Shown here piece by piece: positions 27,672 to 36,265 of a stretch of DNA of 64,000 nt (position 1 is its first letter; each line of letters opens with the position of its first letter). Made by a program: the position numbers and the translations under genes. Below the pieces are notes generated by a model. It was given only the letters and a program-made list of their open reading frames with translations, was not told where the DNA came from and did not search any database. The stretch is from Shewanella sp. KX20019. Its GTDB lineage: Bacteria; Pseudomonadota; Gammaproteobacteria; Enterobacterales; Shewanellaceae. The stretch spans positions 3,596,001 to 3,660,000 of the forward strand of contig NZ_CP068437.1 in NCBI RefSeq assembly GCF_016757755.1, read 5' to 3'.

Positions 27672-28382
27672 ATGATAGATAAACTGATGCTCTCGCCATC
27701 GGCAGCTGTTGCCGATATCTTCGATGGTGCAACGGTAATGATTGGCGGTTTTGGCGAGTCTGGTAGTCCAATTGAGCTTATCCATGCCCTTATCGATCAT
27801 GGCGCTAGAAACCTCACCGTCATCAATAACAACACCGGCAGCGGTCATGTTGGTTTGGCGGCACTGATTGAAAACGGCCAAGTAGGCAAGATGATCTGCT
27901 CATTTCCACGCACTGCTAATTCAACTGTGTTTCCCGACCTTTACCGCGCGGGAAAAATTGAACTTGAGCTAGTGCCTCAAGGCACATTAGCAGAGCGCAT
28001 TCGCGCTGGCGGTGCTGGTATTCCCGCATTTTACACCGCAACATCGGTCGGTACCCCGCTCGCCGATGGCAAGAAACATGAGATGTTCGATGGCCGTGAG
28101 TATGTGCAAGAACTGGGGCTTAAAGCCGACTTTGCGCTCATTAAATCACGACAAGCGGATAGGTTGGGTAATCTGCGCTATAACAAAACCGCACGAAACT
28201 TTGCCCCTATAATGGCGATGGCCGCTAACTGCACCATAGTGCAGACTCAGGAGTATTCAGAGGCGGGAGCAATCGACCCCGAGATAGTGGTGACCCCTGG
28301 CATTTTTGTCGACCGAATTGTGACCGTCAAGCAGCCAGCACAAGAGTCGAAACTTGTCGCAGCAGGAGTAACCTACCCATGA
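27672..28382 (+). CDS. pcaI: 3-oxoacid (3-oxoadipate-like) CoA-transferase subunit A
   Basis: 236 residues of CoA-transferase family I, alpha subunit. It begins in the typical way and has the glycine-rich 'GATVMIGGFGESGSP', then 'TVINNNTGSGHVGLAAL', 'ICSFPRTANS' and 'ELVPQGTLAERIRAGG'. By eye it is nearer to PcaI of the beta-ketoadipate pathway than to AtoD/ScoA. It would move CoA from succinyl-CoA to a beta-keto acid. One base after the aminomutase stop; overlaps subunit B by 4 bp. Confidence 0.87.
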   Translation: MIDKLMLSPSAAVADIFDGATVMIGGFGESGSPIELIHALIDHGARNLTVINNNTGSGHVGLAALIENGQVGKMICSFPRTANSTVFPDLYRAGKIELELVPQGTLAERIRAGGAGIPAFYTATSVGTPLADGKKHEMFDGREYVQELGLKADFALIKSRQADRLGNLRYNKTARNFAPIMAMAANCTIVQTQEYSEAGAIDPEIVVTPGIFVDRIVTVKQPAQESKLVAAGVTYP

Positions 28383-29080
28383 GCAACCCGATAACGGATA
28401 CAAAGCAACAGACTCAAGCTCCTCAATCAACTGAGCAAAAGCCGCTTGGCTGGAGCCGCGAACAGATGGCGCAAAAGGCGGCGCAGGACATTCCCGATGG
28501 TGCCTACGTCAATTTGGGTATAGGGATCCCAGAGAAGGTTGCACGCTATGTGCCCGAAGGACGCGAGGTGATCTACCATACCGAAAATGGCTTACTGGGT
28601 ATGGGGCCAAAGCCTAATGATGAAGAGATAGATTTTGAGCTGATCAATGCCGGCAAGAAGCCTGTTTCGGCAATAGCTGGAGCTGCATATTTTCACCATG
28701 CCGATAGCTTTGCCATGATCCGCGGCCAGCATATCGATATCTGTGTATTAGGCGCTATGCAGGTGTCTCAAAAAGGCGATCTTGCCAACTGGTCAACTGG
28801 CGCCGTCGATGCAATTCCTGCAGTAGGCGGCGCGATGGATCTAGTGGCTGGAGTGAAAACCATCTTCGTCATCACACAGCACACCACAAAACAGGGCGAT
28901 GCCAAGCTGTTAGAAAACTGTAGTTATCCGCTGACAGGCCAAGGCGTTGTCAGTCGCATCTATACTGATCTCGCCGTGATTAAGGTAACCAAGCATGGCC
29001 TTGAAGTGGTAGAGCTGGCACCTGCTGTCGATTTTGATTATGTGCAGCAACGCACGGCCTGTGAGCTTATTCGCCCCTAG
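28379..29080 (+). CDS. pcaJ: 3-oxoacid (3-oxoadipate-like) CoA-transferase subunit B
   Basis: 233 residues, beta subunit. The catalytic glutamate is in 'HTENGLLGMGP'; further blocks are 'GAYVNLGIGIPEKVA', 'FHHADSFAMIRGQHIDICVLG', 'KGDLANWSTG' and 'IPAVGGAMDL', closely following PcaJ. The first 25 residues or so are a Thr/Gln-rich extension outside the family. ATGA overlap with subunit A means coupled translation and equal dosage. No pca ring-cleavage genes lie nearby, so the beta-keto acid must come from another source, here probably the aminomutase and aminotransferase. Confidence 0.87.
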   Translation: MSNPITDTKQQTQAPQSTEQKPLGWSREQMAQKAAQDIPDGAYVNLGIGIPEKVARYVPEGREVIYHTENGLLGMGPKPNDEEIDFELINAGKKPVSAIAGAAYFHHADSFAMIRGQHIDICVLGAMQVSQKGDLANWSTGAVDAIPAVGGAMDLVAGVKTIFVITQHTTKQGDAKLLENCSYPLTGQGVVSRIYTDLAVIKVTKHGLEVVELAPAVDFDYVQQRTACELIRP

Positions 29081-29110
29081 AGCTTGCCTTGCCCAAAGCA
29101 TTGAAATGGA

Positions 29111-30568
29111 ATGAAGATGATGTCTGAACCTGAGAACAATAGCTGCAAAAACAGCAGTACTGAAATAGAGACTGGACGCTGTAGCCAGCTCTACCAAAAA
29201 GCCCTTAAGCTAATGCCGGGTGGCTGCAGCAGAAATACCGTGTTACGTAAGCCAAATCCACTTTATGCCCAGTCAGCAACAGGGTGTGTGGTAACCGATA
29301 TAGAGGGCGTGCAACGCATCGACTTTGCCAACAATATGGCAGCGTTGATCCATGGCCACAGCCACCCCAACATCGTTAGCCGAGTGAGTGAGCAACTAAC
29401 AAAGGGTTGTGCATTTACCCTAGCAACCGAAGTCGAGATCGATTACGCCCAGCACCTGTGCAGTCGTAACTCAGGCTTTGAGATGATCCGTTTCGTCAAC
29501 TCCGGCACCGAGGCGGTAATGAGCTGTTTAAAGGCATCACGCGCCTATACAGGTCGAGCTAAGATTGCCAAAGTCGAAGGCGCCTATCACGGGCTTTATG
29601 ACTATGCAGAGGTGAGCCAAACAGCATCGCCATCAACCTGGGGAGAGGCATCGAAGCCAAACAGTGTTCCTGTCGCCTTTGGCACCCCCCAAGCCGCCCT
29701 TGATGACGTAGTGGTGATCCCCTTTAACGATGTCGAACGTGCAATTGCTATCTTAGACCAACATAAAGCGGAGTTGGCCTGTGTCCTAGTCGACCTTCTC
29801 CCCCACAGAGTTGGTTTGATCCCAGCATCTGAAGCGTTCGTTGTGGCGTTAAGGGAGTGGACAGAGCAAAACGGTGCTTTGCTGGTGTTTGATGAAGTGA
29901 TCACATTCCGTAACGGCTATGGCGGCGCGCAGGATAACTACCCTATCACGCCAGATCTCACCGCCATGGGCAAGATGATTGGCGGGGGCTTTCCTGTCGG
30001 TGCGCTAGCAGGCAAGGCCAAGGTGATGGACGTGATGAACCCTCTTAATGATAAGGTATTGTTCCCACACTCAGGGACCTTTTCAGCAAATCCTGTCACC
30101 ATGGTGGCAGGGTTAAGTGCTATGGAACTATTTGATGCTGAGGCAGTGATTAAGCTTAACGCGCAAGGTGATAAGCTAAGAGCAATGATAGCGGATGTGA
30201 TAACTGAGGCGAATGTACCAGCGTGTGTCACTGGCGCTGGATCTATGTTCCGCATCCATATGAAAGCGGTGCCCCCCGCAAACTACCGTGATGCCTTTGC
30301 TTCACCTCAAGAGGCAAAATTGATGACGGCGTTGGTGGATCACCTCTTCGATAATGGCTTTATGATGATCAATACCTGCTCCGGCACACTCTCCACAGTG
30401 ATGAGCGAGCAGACGTTAACTCACTTTGCGAGCGTTTTATTGGCAGGGCTAAAAAAATTAAAACCGCAGTTTGATCCCCTGATGGACTTAGCAGCGCTAA
30501 CAGTCTCCGGCAGCGATAAACCGCTGTCGTTATCAACTGTCGAAATGAACAATAGGAAACAACAATGA
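29111..30568 (+). CDS. Class III aminotransferase, beta-amino-acid/GSA-aminomutase type
   Basis: 485 residues, PLP fold type I. Near the N-terminus 'MPGGCSRNTVLRKPNPL' resembles the PGG-x-T/S-R segment of beta-phenylalanine aminotransferases and glutamate-1-semialdehyde aminomutase. 'NSGTEAVMSCLKASRAYTGR' binds PLP phosphate, 'FDEVITFRNG' has the Asp that pairs with the PLP nitrogen, and the Schiff-base lysine is in 'AMGKMIGGGFPVGA'. Haem synthesis is an unlikely role in this operon. Transamination of a beta-amino acid to a beta-keto acid fits between the aminomutase and the CoA-transferase. Three in-frame ATGs (29111, 29117, 29120) compete as start. It overlaps the thiolase gene by 4 bp. Confidence 0.8.
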   Translation: MKMMSEPENNSCKNSSTEIETGRCSQLYQKALKLMPGGCSRNTVLRKPNPLYAQSATGCVVTDIEGVQRIDFANNMAALIHGHSHPNIVSRVSEQLTKGCAFTLATEVEIDYAQHLCSRNSGFEMIRFVNSGTEAVMSCLKASRAYTGRAKIAKVEGAYHGLYDYAEVSQTASPSTWGEASKPNSVPVAFGTPQAALDDVVVIPFNDVERAIAILDQHKAELACVLVDLLPHRVGLIPASEAFVVALREWTEQNGALLVFDEVITFRNGYGGAQDNYPITPDLTAMGKMIGGGFPVGALAGKAKVMDVMNPLNDKVLFPHSGTFSANPVTMVAGLSAMELFDAEAVIKLNAQGDKLRAMIADVITEANVPACVTGAGSMFRIHMKAVPPANYRDAFASPQEAKLMTALVDHLFDNGFMMINTCSGTLSTVMSEQTLTHFASVLLAGLKKLKPQFDPLMDLAALTVSGSDKPLSLSTVEMNNRKQQ

Positions 30569-31782
30569 GCTCAGATTGCTTAAAAGATGTCTATATTTGT
30601 GATGCCATCAGAACCCCAATCGGGCGCTATGGTGGCGGACTGTCATCCATCCGCGCCGATGATCTCGCCGCCTTGCCGATAAAAGCGTTAATAGAGCGAA
30701 ACCCAAGTGTAGATTGGCAAGAGTGTGACGACCTACTGCTGGGTTGCGCTAACCAATCGGGCGAAGATAACCGTAACATAGCACGTATGGCTGGGCTGCT
30801 CGCAGGCCTTCCATTAGAGGTGGCAGGCTGCACCATAAACCGCTTGTGTGGTTCAGGGCTAAACGCCCTAGGTGACGCCGCCCGAGCGATCCGCACTGGC
30901 GAAGCTGAACTCATGATTGCCGGCGGCGTTGAGAGTATGTCGCGCGCCCCCTTTGTGATGCCTAAAGCGACCACCCCCTTTGCTCGCTCGACTGAGTTTT
31001 ACGATACCACCATGGGCTGGCGCTTCATTAACCCAGAGTTCAATAAGCAATATGGCACCGAGGCGATGCCACAAACAGCAGAAAACCTAGCCCAAGAGTT
31101 TGCGATCTCCCGTGAGGACCAAGATAGCTTTGCCCTGTGGAGTCAGCAAAAAGCCGCTAACGCGCAAAAAGCAGGTTATTTTGATAGAGAGATAGTGCCG
31201 GTGACGGTTCCAGTGCGCCGCGGCGACCCTGTCATCTTTAGCCAGGATGAACACCTGCGTTTGAGTAGCTTAGAAAAGTTAACCAGCTTAAAGCCACTAT
31301 TTGATAAGGGAACTATCACCGCGGGGAATGCTTCTGGTATCAATGATGGTGCCGCTGCTTTACTACTGGCCTCAGCCGATGCAGTGCAACGACATCAACT
31401 TAAACCTAGGGCTAAAATTTTAGGGATGGCGGTTGCTGGCGTGCCCCCTCGTATTATGGGGCTAGGTCCCGTCCCCGCAACGAACAAGTTACTCAAACGA
31501 TTATCGCTAACTCTGGACGATATGGATATTTTAGAGTTCAATGAGGCATTTGCAGCGCAGGCGTTAACCTGTACCCGTGAGCTAGGTTTGCAAGATGACG
31601 ATCCGAGAATTAACCCACAAGGCGGTGCCATCGCGCTAGGCCACCCACTAGGAATGAGTGGCGCAAGACTTGCCACAACAGTGGTAAATCAACTTGAGCA
31701 CTCCCAAGGTCGTTACGCGCTCTGCACTATGTGCGTTGGTGTGGGTCAAGGCATTGCCATGGTAATTGAAAGAGTGGGTTAA
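30565..31782 (+). CDS. pcaF: Acetyl-CoA acyltransferase, PcaF/PaaJ-like (3-oxoadipyl-CoA thiolase)
   Basis: 405 residues, thiolase family. Nucleophilic Cys in 'INRLCGSGLNAL', catalytic His in 'GGAIALGHPLGMSGAR', second Cys in 'CTMCVGVGQG'. Long stretches follow PcaF: 'DVYICDAIRTPIGR', 'CANQSGEDNRNIARMA', 'GGVESMSRAPFVM', 'TTMGWRFINPEF'. PcaF splits 3-oxoadipyl-CoA to succinyl-CoA plus acetyl-CoA. Last gene of the operon and a strong hint that its acyl chain carries a second carboxylate. A weak hairpin follows. Confidence 0.88.
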   Translation: MSSDCLKDVYICDAIRTPIGRYGGGLSSIRADDLAALPIKALIERNPSVDWQECDDLLLGCANQSGEDNRNIARMAGLLAGLPLEVAGCTINRLCGSGLNALGDAARAIRTGEAELMIAGGVESMSRAPFVMPKATTPFARSTEFYDTTMGWRFINPEFNKQYGTEAMPQTAENLAQEFAISREDQDSFALWSQQKAANAQKAGYFDREIVPVTVPVRRGDPVIFSQDEHLRLSSLEKLTSLKPLFDKGTITAGNASGINDGAAALLLASADAVQRHQLKPRAKILGMAVAGVPPRIMGLGPVPATNKLLKRLSLTLDDMDILEFNEAFAAQALTCTRELGLQDDDPRINPQGGAIALGHPLGMSGARLATTVVNQLEHSQGRYALCTMCVGVGQGIAMVIERVG

Positions 31783-31806
31783 CAGCGTTAGTTAACGGGT
31801 ATAAAT

Positions 31807-31827
31807 GAAGTCACTATTAGTGGCTTC
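31807..31827 (+). terminator. Possible weak terminator after the thiolase gene
   Basis: GAAGTCAC (31807-31814) pairs with GTGGCTTC (31820-31827) with one G-U pair and a 5-nt loop, but only a short T-poor tail follows. The rest of the 280-bp gap to 32063 shows nothing else. Confidence 0.35.
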
Positions 31828-32062
31828 TCATTATCTGCGTAAAAAATTAACTTTGGCGATGTTACTGCTCGTAGCTCACATTGTATCTAACTTGAACAAA
31901 ATCGTTTAGGTAAACCTCTGACTGAGCATCTGTCAGCTTGACGGCGTGGTCAATCTTGCCAAAAGAGGAATGCCTGTCCCTAATAGCAGCGGTACTTTGG
32001 TAATGATCATCTGGTTAAAGACACTAACCCATAAATATCAATTGCGAGCAAGAAAGTAACAT

Positions 32063-32533
32063 TCAGTTGATTGCTTTTGTCATAGAAACAGACGCCAGCT
32101 CAAAGCCTAATGGATGCCTCCAGAGGGTTTCTTGCTGTGCCTCAAATCCTATACTTTGGTAGAAAGCTACAGCATTAAGAGATGAAGAAAGTGCTAACAC
32201 TTCAACCCCTGCATCTTTTGCGTTTAGCAACAATTGATTAGCTATCAGCTTTCCATAGCCTAAGCCGACGCAGCTAGGGTCAACAAAAAGCGATTCCAAA
32301 CGACTTTTTTTGATATCGACAAAGCCAAAGCTTACTAACTTGCCATGTACTTCAGCAACGACCGCGCCAAGAGAGACTAATATTTCATCAAAACCATCAG
32401 GCATAGGTGAGCTCGCCCAAGCAGAAACTATTTGATTAGAATAATGGCTTGAACACGTCTGCAATATCGCTTGTGTTCTTATCTCCCACACCCGAGTTAC
32501 ATCTGTTTTAACTAGCTTGCGGATAGAAAGCAT
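32063..32533 (-). CDS. GNAT-family N-acetyltransferase
   Basis: 156 residues, a single GNAT domain. The acetyl-CoA pyrophosphate loop is 'VDPSCVGLGYGKLIANQLL' (the Q/R-x-x-G-x-G/A variant), followed by 'LSSSLNAVAFYQSIGF', the usual beta6-beta7 end. The acceptor is unknown. First of three small minus-strand genes (32-33.7 kb) that look like accessory cargo. Confidence 0.8.
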   Translation of the reverse strand: MLSIRKLVKTDVTRVWEIRTQAILQTCSSHYSNQIVSAWASSPMPDGFDEILVSLGAVVAEVHGKLVSFGFVDIKKSRLESLFVDPSCVGLGYGKLIANQLLLNAKDAGVEVLALSSSLNAVAFYQSIGFEAQQETLWRHPLGFELASVSMTKAIN

Positions 32534-32597
32534 ATCATTCCCTTAGTATTCCGTGCATTGTTTTGGCCAAAGACAAAAGTCACTTTGCTTACTATAT

Positions 32598-32945
32598 TTA
32601 TAAAGAGACCTGCACAACCAATAGATCGATTACATCATCAGAGTTGTTCACCAAGCCATGTTCACCCCAAGGCTGGTTCAAAATCATATCTCCTTTTTTC
32701 ACCTGAACTGTTTTACCATTTAATGTCATTTCGCCTCTTCCCTCAAGCACGATATAGATCTCTTCATTATTACCATGCTTGTGATAACCCACGGTCGATT
32801 GTGGCGGAATAACGACCCTATCGATAAAATCAATATTGCTTTTGAAGTCTTTGGAGTTCCATATTTCAAAAAGTTCATACTCACCGATACCATCATGTGA
32901 GTTTTCTAGCGCTTGCTTTTTTACATCAATAAAGTTTTTAATCAC
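32598..32945 (-). CDS. Small cupin-domain protein
   Basis: 115 residues forming one cupin barrel. Motif 1 is seen as 'GYHKHGNNEEIYIVLEGRGEM' split by the strand (H-x-H with a downstream Glu) and motif 2 as 'LNQPWGEHGLVNNSD' with the third histidine. The metal ligands are therefore present. Role unknown; such stand-alone cupins are sugar isomerases, dioxygenases or sensors. A hairpin TAACGCTT/AAGCGTTA (32967-32987) sits just upstream of the start. Confidence 0.75.
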   Translation of the reverse strand: MIKNFIDVKKQALENSHDGIGEYELFEIWNSKDFKSNIDFIDRVVIPPQSTVGYHKHGNNEEIYIVLEGRGEMTLNGKTVQVKKGDMILNQPWGEHGLVNNSDDVIDLLVVQVSL

Positions 32946-33124
32946 TCTTTCTATCTTCCTTCGCTATAACGCTTCGAAAAAGCGTTAACTCACGATATTC
33001 AAGCTAAACTAAATCAATTACAAACAATACTTTATAGTAAAAATAATGACTACAAATTAAATTAAATTGAATTCAGCTCAGTTAGCCTGCTAAAAAATTA
33101 TTACAACGCCATTAAACTCTGCGC

Positions 33125-33706
33125 TCAACCGAGTTTACTGAGTAATTGATTCTTCACCGATGGCCATTCCGAGGAGATGATTGAGTACATGACCGTATCT
33201 CTAATTGAACCATCTTTCATTATTTGATGACTGCGAATAATACCATCTTGTTTAGCGCCTAGCCTTTCAATTGCCTTTCTTGAAGCCTGATTAGAAAAAT
33301 GAGTTCTAAACTCAACCGCATTAGCGGCACATTGTTCAAATATAAACTTTAATAATAACAGCTTACACTCTGTATTTACGGGAGTTCGCCTAACGGCTGC
33401 ACAATACCAAGTGTAACCAAGCATCGCTCGTCTATTTTTAGCATCGACATTGTAAAAGCGGGTTGTTCCAACAATTTTGTTCGTCACTTTACATATAACC
33501 GCAAATGCGATGCCTCCTTTTCTTGCATCAACAATCGCCTCGGTCACGTATTGAAGCATTGACTCAGGATTAGGAACATTAGCAAACCATAACTGCCACG
33601 ATTCACCGTCAAGAACGGCTTCTTTCAAGCCACTGACATGTTCCTCACTCAATGGCTCAAGTGTGACAAAGTCTCCCTCCAAACTCGTCGTCGATAACCA
33701 GCTCAT
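33125..33706 (-). CDS. GNAT-family N-acetyltransferase, RimJ/RimL type
   Basis: 193 residues of the Acetyltransf_3 group: 'GDFVTLEPLSEEHVSGL' at the N-terminus, 'VGTTRFYNVDAKNRRAMLGYTWY' in the core, and 'VEFRTHFSNQASRKAIERLGAKQDG' at the C-terminus. The Gly-rich pyrophosphate loop is replaced by 'AVRRTPVNTECK', common in this subgroup. It probably acetylates a small molecule or a protein N-terminus; target unknown. Confidence 0.82.
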   Translation of the reverse strand: MSWLSTTSLEGDFVTLEPLSEEHVSGLKEAVLDGESWQLWFANVPNPESMLQYVTEAIVDARKGGIAFAVICKVTNKIVGTTRFYNVDAKNRRAMLGYTWYCAAVRRTPVNTECKLLLLKFIFEQCAANAVEFRTHFSNQASRKAIERLGAKQDGIIRSHQIMKDGSIRDTVMYSIISSEWPSVKNQLLSKLG

Positions 33707-33924
33707 CCAACTCTCCTTGTATATTCTGTTAATTTTTTTATTTCCAGTAAGACATAGTTATTTGTTCATTATTCACTCGCGAAACGCTCAACCCCTTTCT
33801 AGTTGGCATAACCACGCTCCAGTAAATTAAACATGATAAAAAATCATAGCGAAACCACACTGCGCCGACACCCAACTTGTTAACATACAAGCAACAAATC
33901 TCCGACCTACGGTAACGATGGAAC

Positions 33925-35229
33925 ATGATAACGATAAAACAAGCTATTCTAGTGTTAGTACTCATTATTTTTAGTCAAACAGCTAATGCACAATGTAAGG
34001 CTATTAATGCATTTGAAGAGATTCAACTACATTCGAATACCGATGCACCAAATAGAAATAGATGTGTAGAAATACGGAATTTGGTACCAGAATACACCAT
34101 CCTAGATCTAGGAGGTATTAACATAAACGGAAAAAATATTTTTTTATCCTATCATTTGATTGTCAAAGATATGAGTGACAATATGATTTTGGACAAAATA
34201 ATTACCGCCTCAGGCTATGATCAAAAACTAGAGCTTGCAGGGCACTCTAACATCGTTATAGAGCTGCTACCTTTAAGTGGCGTGGACACTCATAACTTCA
34301 CTTTCAATGTGCTTAACGCTAATGAAAACAATGAATTTAGTATTATTAACATCGCCACTCTAGCGTCGATAGTCTCACCTCCACAAAGCAATCCTACATG
34401 CCGTGAAAGGGACTGTACTGGAAATGGTAGACCAGGTACAGAAAACCCCTACGGAGTCGCGCAGTTTGCAGTAGACTCATTTGCAGTAAACTCAGTTCCA
34501 AGCGAAGCATCACAGTGTACAGCGAGTAATCGTCCACCACATAAAGCGCCGTTAAATACCGAAACAAATGAAACTCTAAACTATAATCGTGAATTTCAGC
34601 AGGCTGAAGCCAGTTATGCGTCAGACCAATCAAAATATACAGCGCCGGCCGCGGCAGCAAAATCCTTTTACGACCTCTACCAGGATCATCAGACAGGTGC
34701 GGTCTACGATGTAAAAAGTCCGGATAGTAAGTACTACGATGCTAACAGCACATCACAAATAAGATCTGATAATGGCAATTTCTTCTTCGGTGGCATAATG
34801 GCCGCAAAAGGTTTTTCACAGGCATTTACAGTAAGGGCTTCTGCAGCCTACCAAGGGATTCAAGACCATGGATTAAACCCAGTAGGGTTAAACGCCGGCT
34901 ATATCAATTTCGTATATAATATTGGAGACAACCTTGGTGATCCGGAAATGGTTACCCGAGGCTGGGATTATAAAACTGAAGTGCAATCTGAAAATCGCTA
35001 TGATGAAAAAAGTAGCTCATGTACAGATGCTGACACTCTGAACAATCAAGATGAAGAAAACCCACCATCGAGTGGCGGCCCAAATAACGGAGGAGGTGGA
35101 GGAAACCCACCTGGGGATGGTACACCAGGCCCCATAGGCCCCATCGGCTCTCCTTTTTATGACGGGGGAACGGAATGGTGTTTTGTACAGGAAGGTTACC
35201 CTACCTATTGCTGGGTTGAGTACGACTAA
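33925..35229 (+). CDS. Secreted protein with a polymorphic toxin type 44-like domain
   Basis: 434 residues. A Sec signal peptide (about 1-22, 'SQTANAQ') is followed by a beta-rich region of unknown type (23-150). Residues about 247-350 look like the Ntox44 toxin family: 'GNFFFG' (284-289), 'AAKGFSQAF' and 'GDNLGDPEMVTRG' (334-346) followed by WDY. The tail is Gly/Pro-rich with a collagen-like 'GTPGPIGPIG', then a Trp/Tyr/Cys-rich end. Family membership is judged by eye and not certain. The next genes encode a duplicated lipoprotein that could be its immunity protein. More AT-rich than its neighbours, suggesting transfer. Confidence 0.55.
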   Translation: MITIKQAILVLVLIIFSQTANAQCKAINAFEEIQLHSNTDAPNRNRCVEIRNLVPEYTILDLGGININGKNIFLSYHLIVKDMSDNMILDKIITASGYDQKLELAGHSNIVIELLPLSGVDTHNFTFNVLNANENNEFSIINIATLASIVSPPQSNPTCRERDCTGNGRPGTENPYGVAQFAVDSFAVNSVPSEASQCTASNRPPHKAPLNTETNETLNYNREFQQAEASYASDQSKYTAPAAAAKSFYDLYQDHQTGAVYDVKSPDSKYYDANSTSQIRSDNGNFFFGGIMAAKGFSQAFTVRASAAYQGIQDHGLNPVGLNAGYINFVYNIGDNLGDPEMVTRGWDYKTEVQSENRYDEKSSSCTDADTLNNQDEENPPSSGGPNNGGGGGNPPGDGTPGPIGPIGSPFYDGGTEWCFVQEGYPTYCWVEYD

Positions 35230-35409
35230 GGTGAGGTTAACTCAATATGATTAGATTAGATTAGCTTTCAGGACGAGTTCGCTTACAATTTCTAACTGAT
35301 TTAAATGAAAGCTAAAGACGGGGATTAACAATGACGGTAAAATCATACCCTCATGTGATTCCCCCTTAAAGCTTTCCATAAGTACGTAATGCTATATTGG
35401 AGATACCAA

Positions 35410-35955
35410 TTGAAATACAGACCCATCTTGATAAGCTTTTTCTTGTTGCTAACACTGACTTCATGCTTTAACTACAAATCAGTTACACAGCTTGAATCGG
35501 ATTTTTATAAATATCAATTAGATTTCATTACCTTGTCTGAGGTTGCTTGTGGCTTAAACATAAAATCACAGCACAGAGTTATTTATGAAACTGGTGATTT
35601 GCCCAATTTAGAGACTTTTTGGGGTCGATTGAAAACAATATTACGCAAAGACAACGACCCCTTCTACCAACTCGTTGACGAAGGAAAACTATCCCCCAAT
35701 CTCTATAATAAAATTGCCGTAATGGATGAAGCCATGGACGCTATCGGTGTTGACCGCATAGTAATAAGTAATTACAGCCGTTGCAGCTTAAGTGTCGCCG
35801 TCGGGGACGATAAAGACCAATATTGGTATCTATTTCAACCACGTGAGCACTGGAAGGACATGATTATCGATGATCATAGCATGGCTAACAAGGATGAAAC
35901 TTATGCCATCGAGTTAGCTAACCATTGGTATTTTTCACGCTTCTTCATTCCATAA
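35410..35955 (+). CDS. Small lipoprotein, copy 1; possible immunity protein
   Basis: I choose the TTG at 35410-35412 as start: GGAG (35399-35402) lies 7 nt before it and it gives a textbook lipoprotein signal, MKYRPILISFFLLLTLTSC, with the lipid cysteine at residue 19. An in-frame ATG at 35389 adds seven residues but has no good ribosome site. The mature part is about 160 residues, charged, with two cysteines ('EVACGLN' and 'YSRCSLS') that may pair. No known family recognised. Position right after a toxin-like gene, envelope location and duplication suggest an immunity protein against a periplasm-acting toxin; this is inference. Confidence 0.6.
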   Translation: MKYRPILISFFLLLTLTSCFNYKSVTQLESDFYKYQLDFITLSEVACGLNIKSQHRVIYETGDLPNLETFWGRLKTILRKDNDPFYQLVDEGKLSPNLYNKIAVMDEAMDAIGVDRIVISNYSRCSLSVAVGDDKDQYWYLFQPREHWKDMIIDDHSMANKDETYAIELANHWYFSRFFIP

Positions 35956-35991
35956 CAACCGACAGAAACAAACTAATGAAAATGGTCGAGC

Positions 35992-36085
35992 AGGCCCCAT
36001 CGGCTCTCCTTTTTATGACGGGGGAACGGAATGGTGTTTTGTACAGGAAGGTTACCCTACCTATTGCTGGGTTGAGTACGACTAA
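35992..36085 (+). pseudogene. Duplicated 3' tail of the toxin-like gene
   Basis: Copy of the last 94 bp of the 33925 gene, including the stop, created by the tandem duplication. It encodes the PFYDGGTEWCF..CWVEYD tail but has no start or upstream body, so it is a remnant and not a gene. A short frame over this area (35925-36110) is in another reading frame and looks spurious. Confidence 0.8.
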
Positions 36086-36265
36086 GGTGAGGTTAACTCA
36101 ATATGATTAGATTAGATTAGCTTTCAGGACGAGTTCGCTTACAATTTCTAACTGATTTAAATGAAAGCTAAAGACGGGGATTAACAATGACGGTAAAATC
36201 ATACCCTCATGTGATTCCCCCTTAAAGCTTTCCATAAGTACGTAATGCTATATTGGAGATACCAA

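Noticed and set aside
29111..30568. Glutamate-1-semialdehyde aminomutase (HemL) for haem synthesis
   Set aside because: Motifs are shared, but the protein is longer than HemL (about 430), its N-terminus is nearer to beta-amino-acid aminotransferases, and the operon is catabolic.
32063..33706. Integron cassette array carrying the GNAT and cupin genes
   Set aside because: The gene types and common strand suggested it, and a hairpin lies at 32967-32987, but I found no repeated attC-like sites with GTTRRRY cores between the genes and no integrase.
35925..36110. A 61-codon frame as a separate gene
   Set aside because: It starts inside the lipoprotein gene and reads the duplicated toxin tail in a different frame; it exists only because of the duplication junction.
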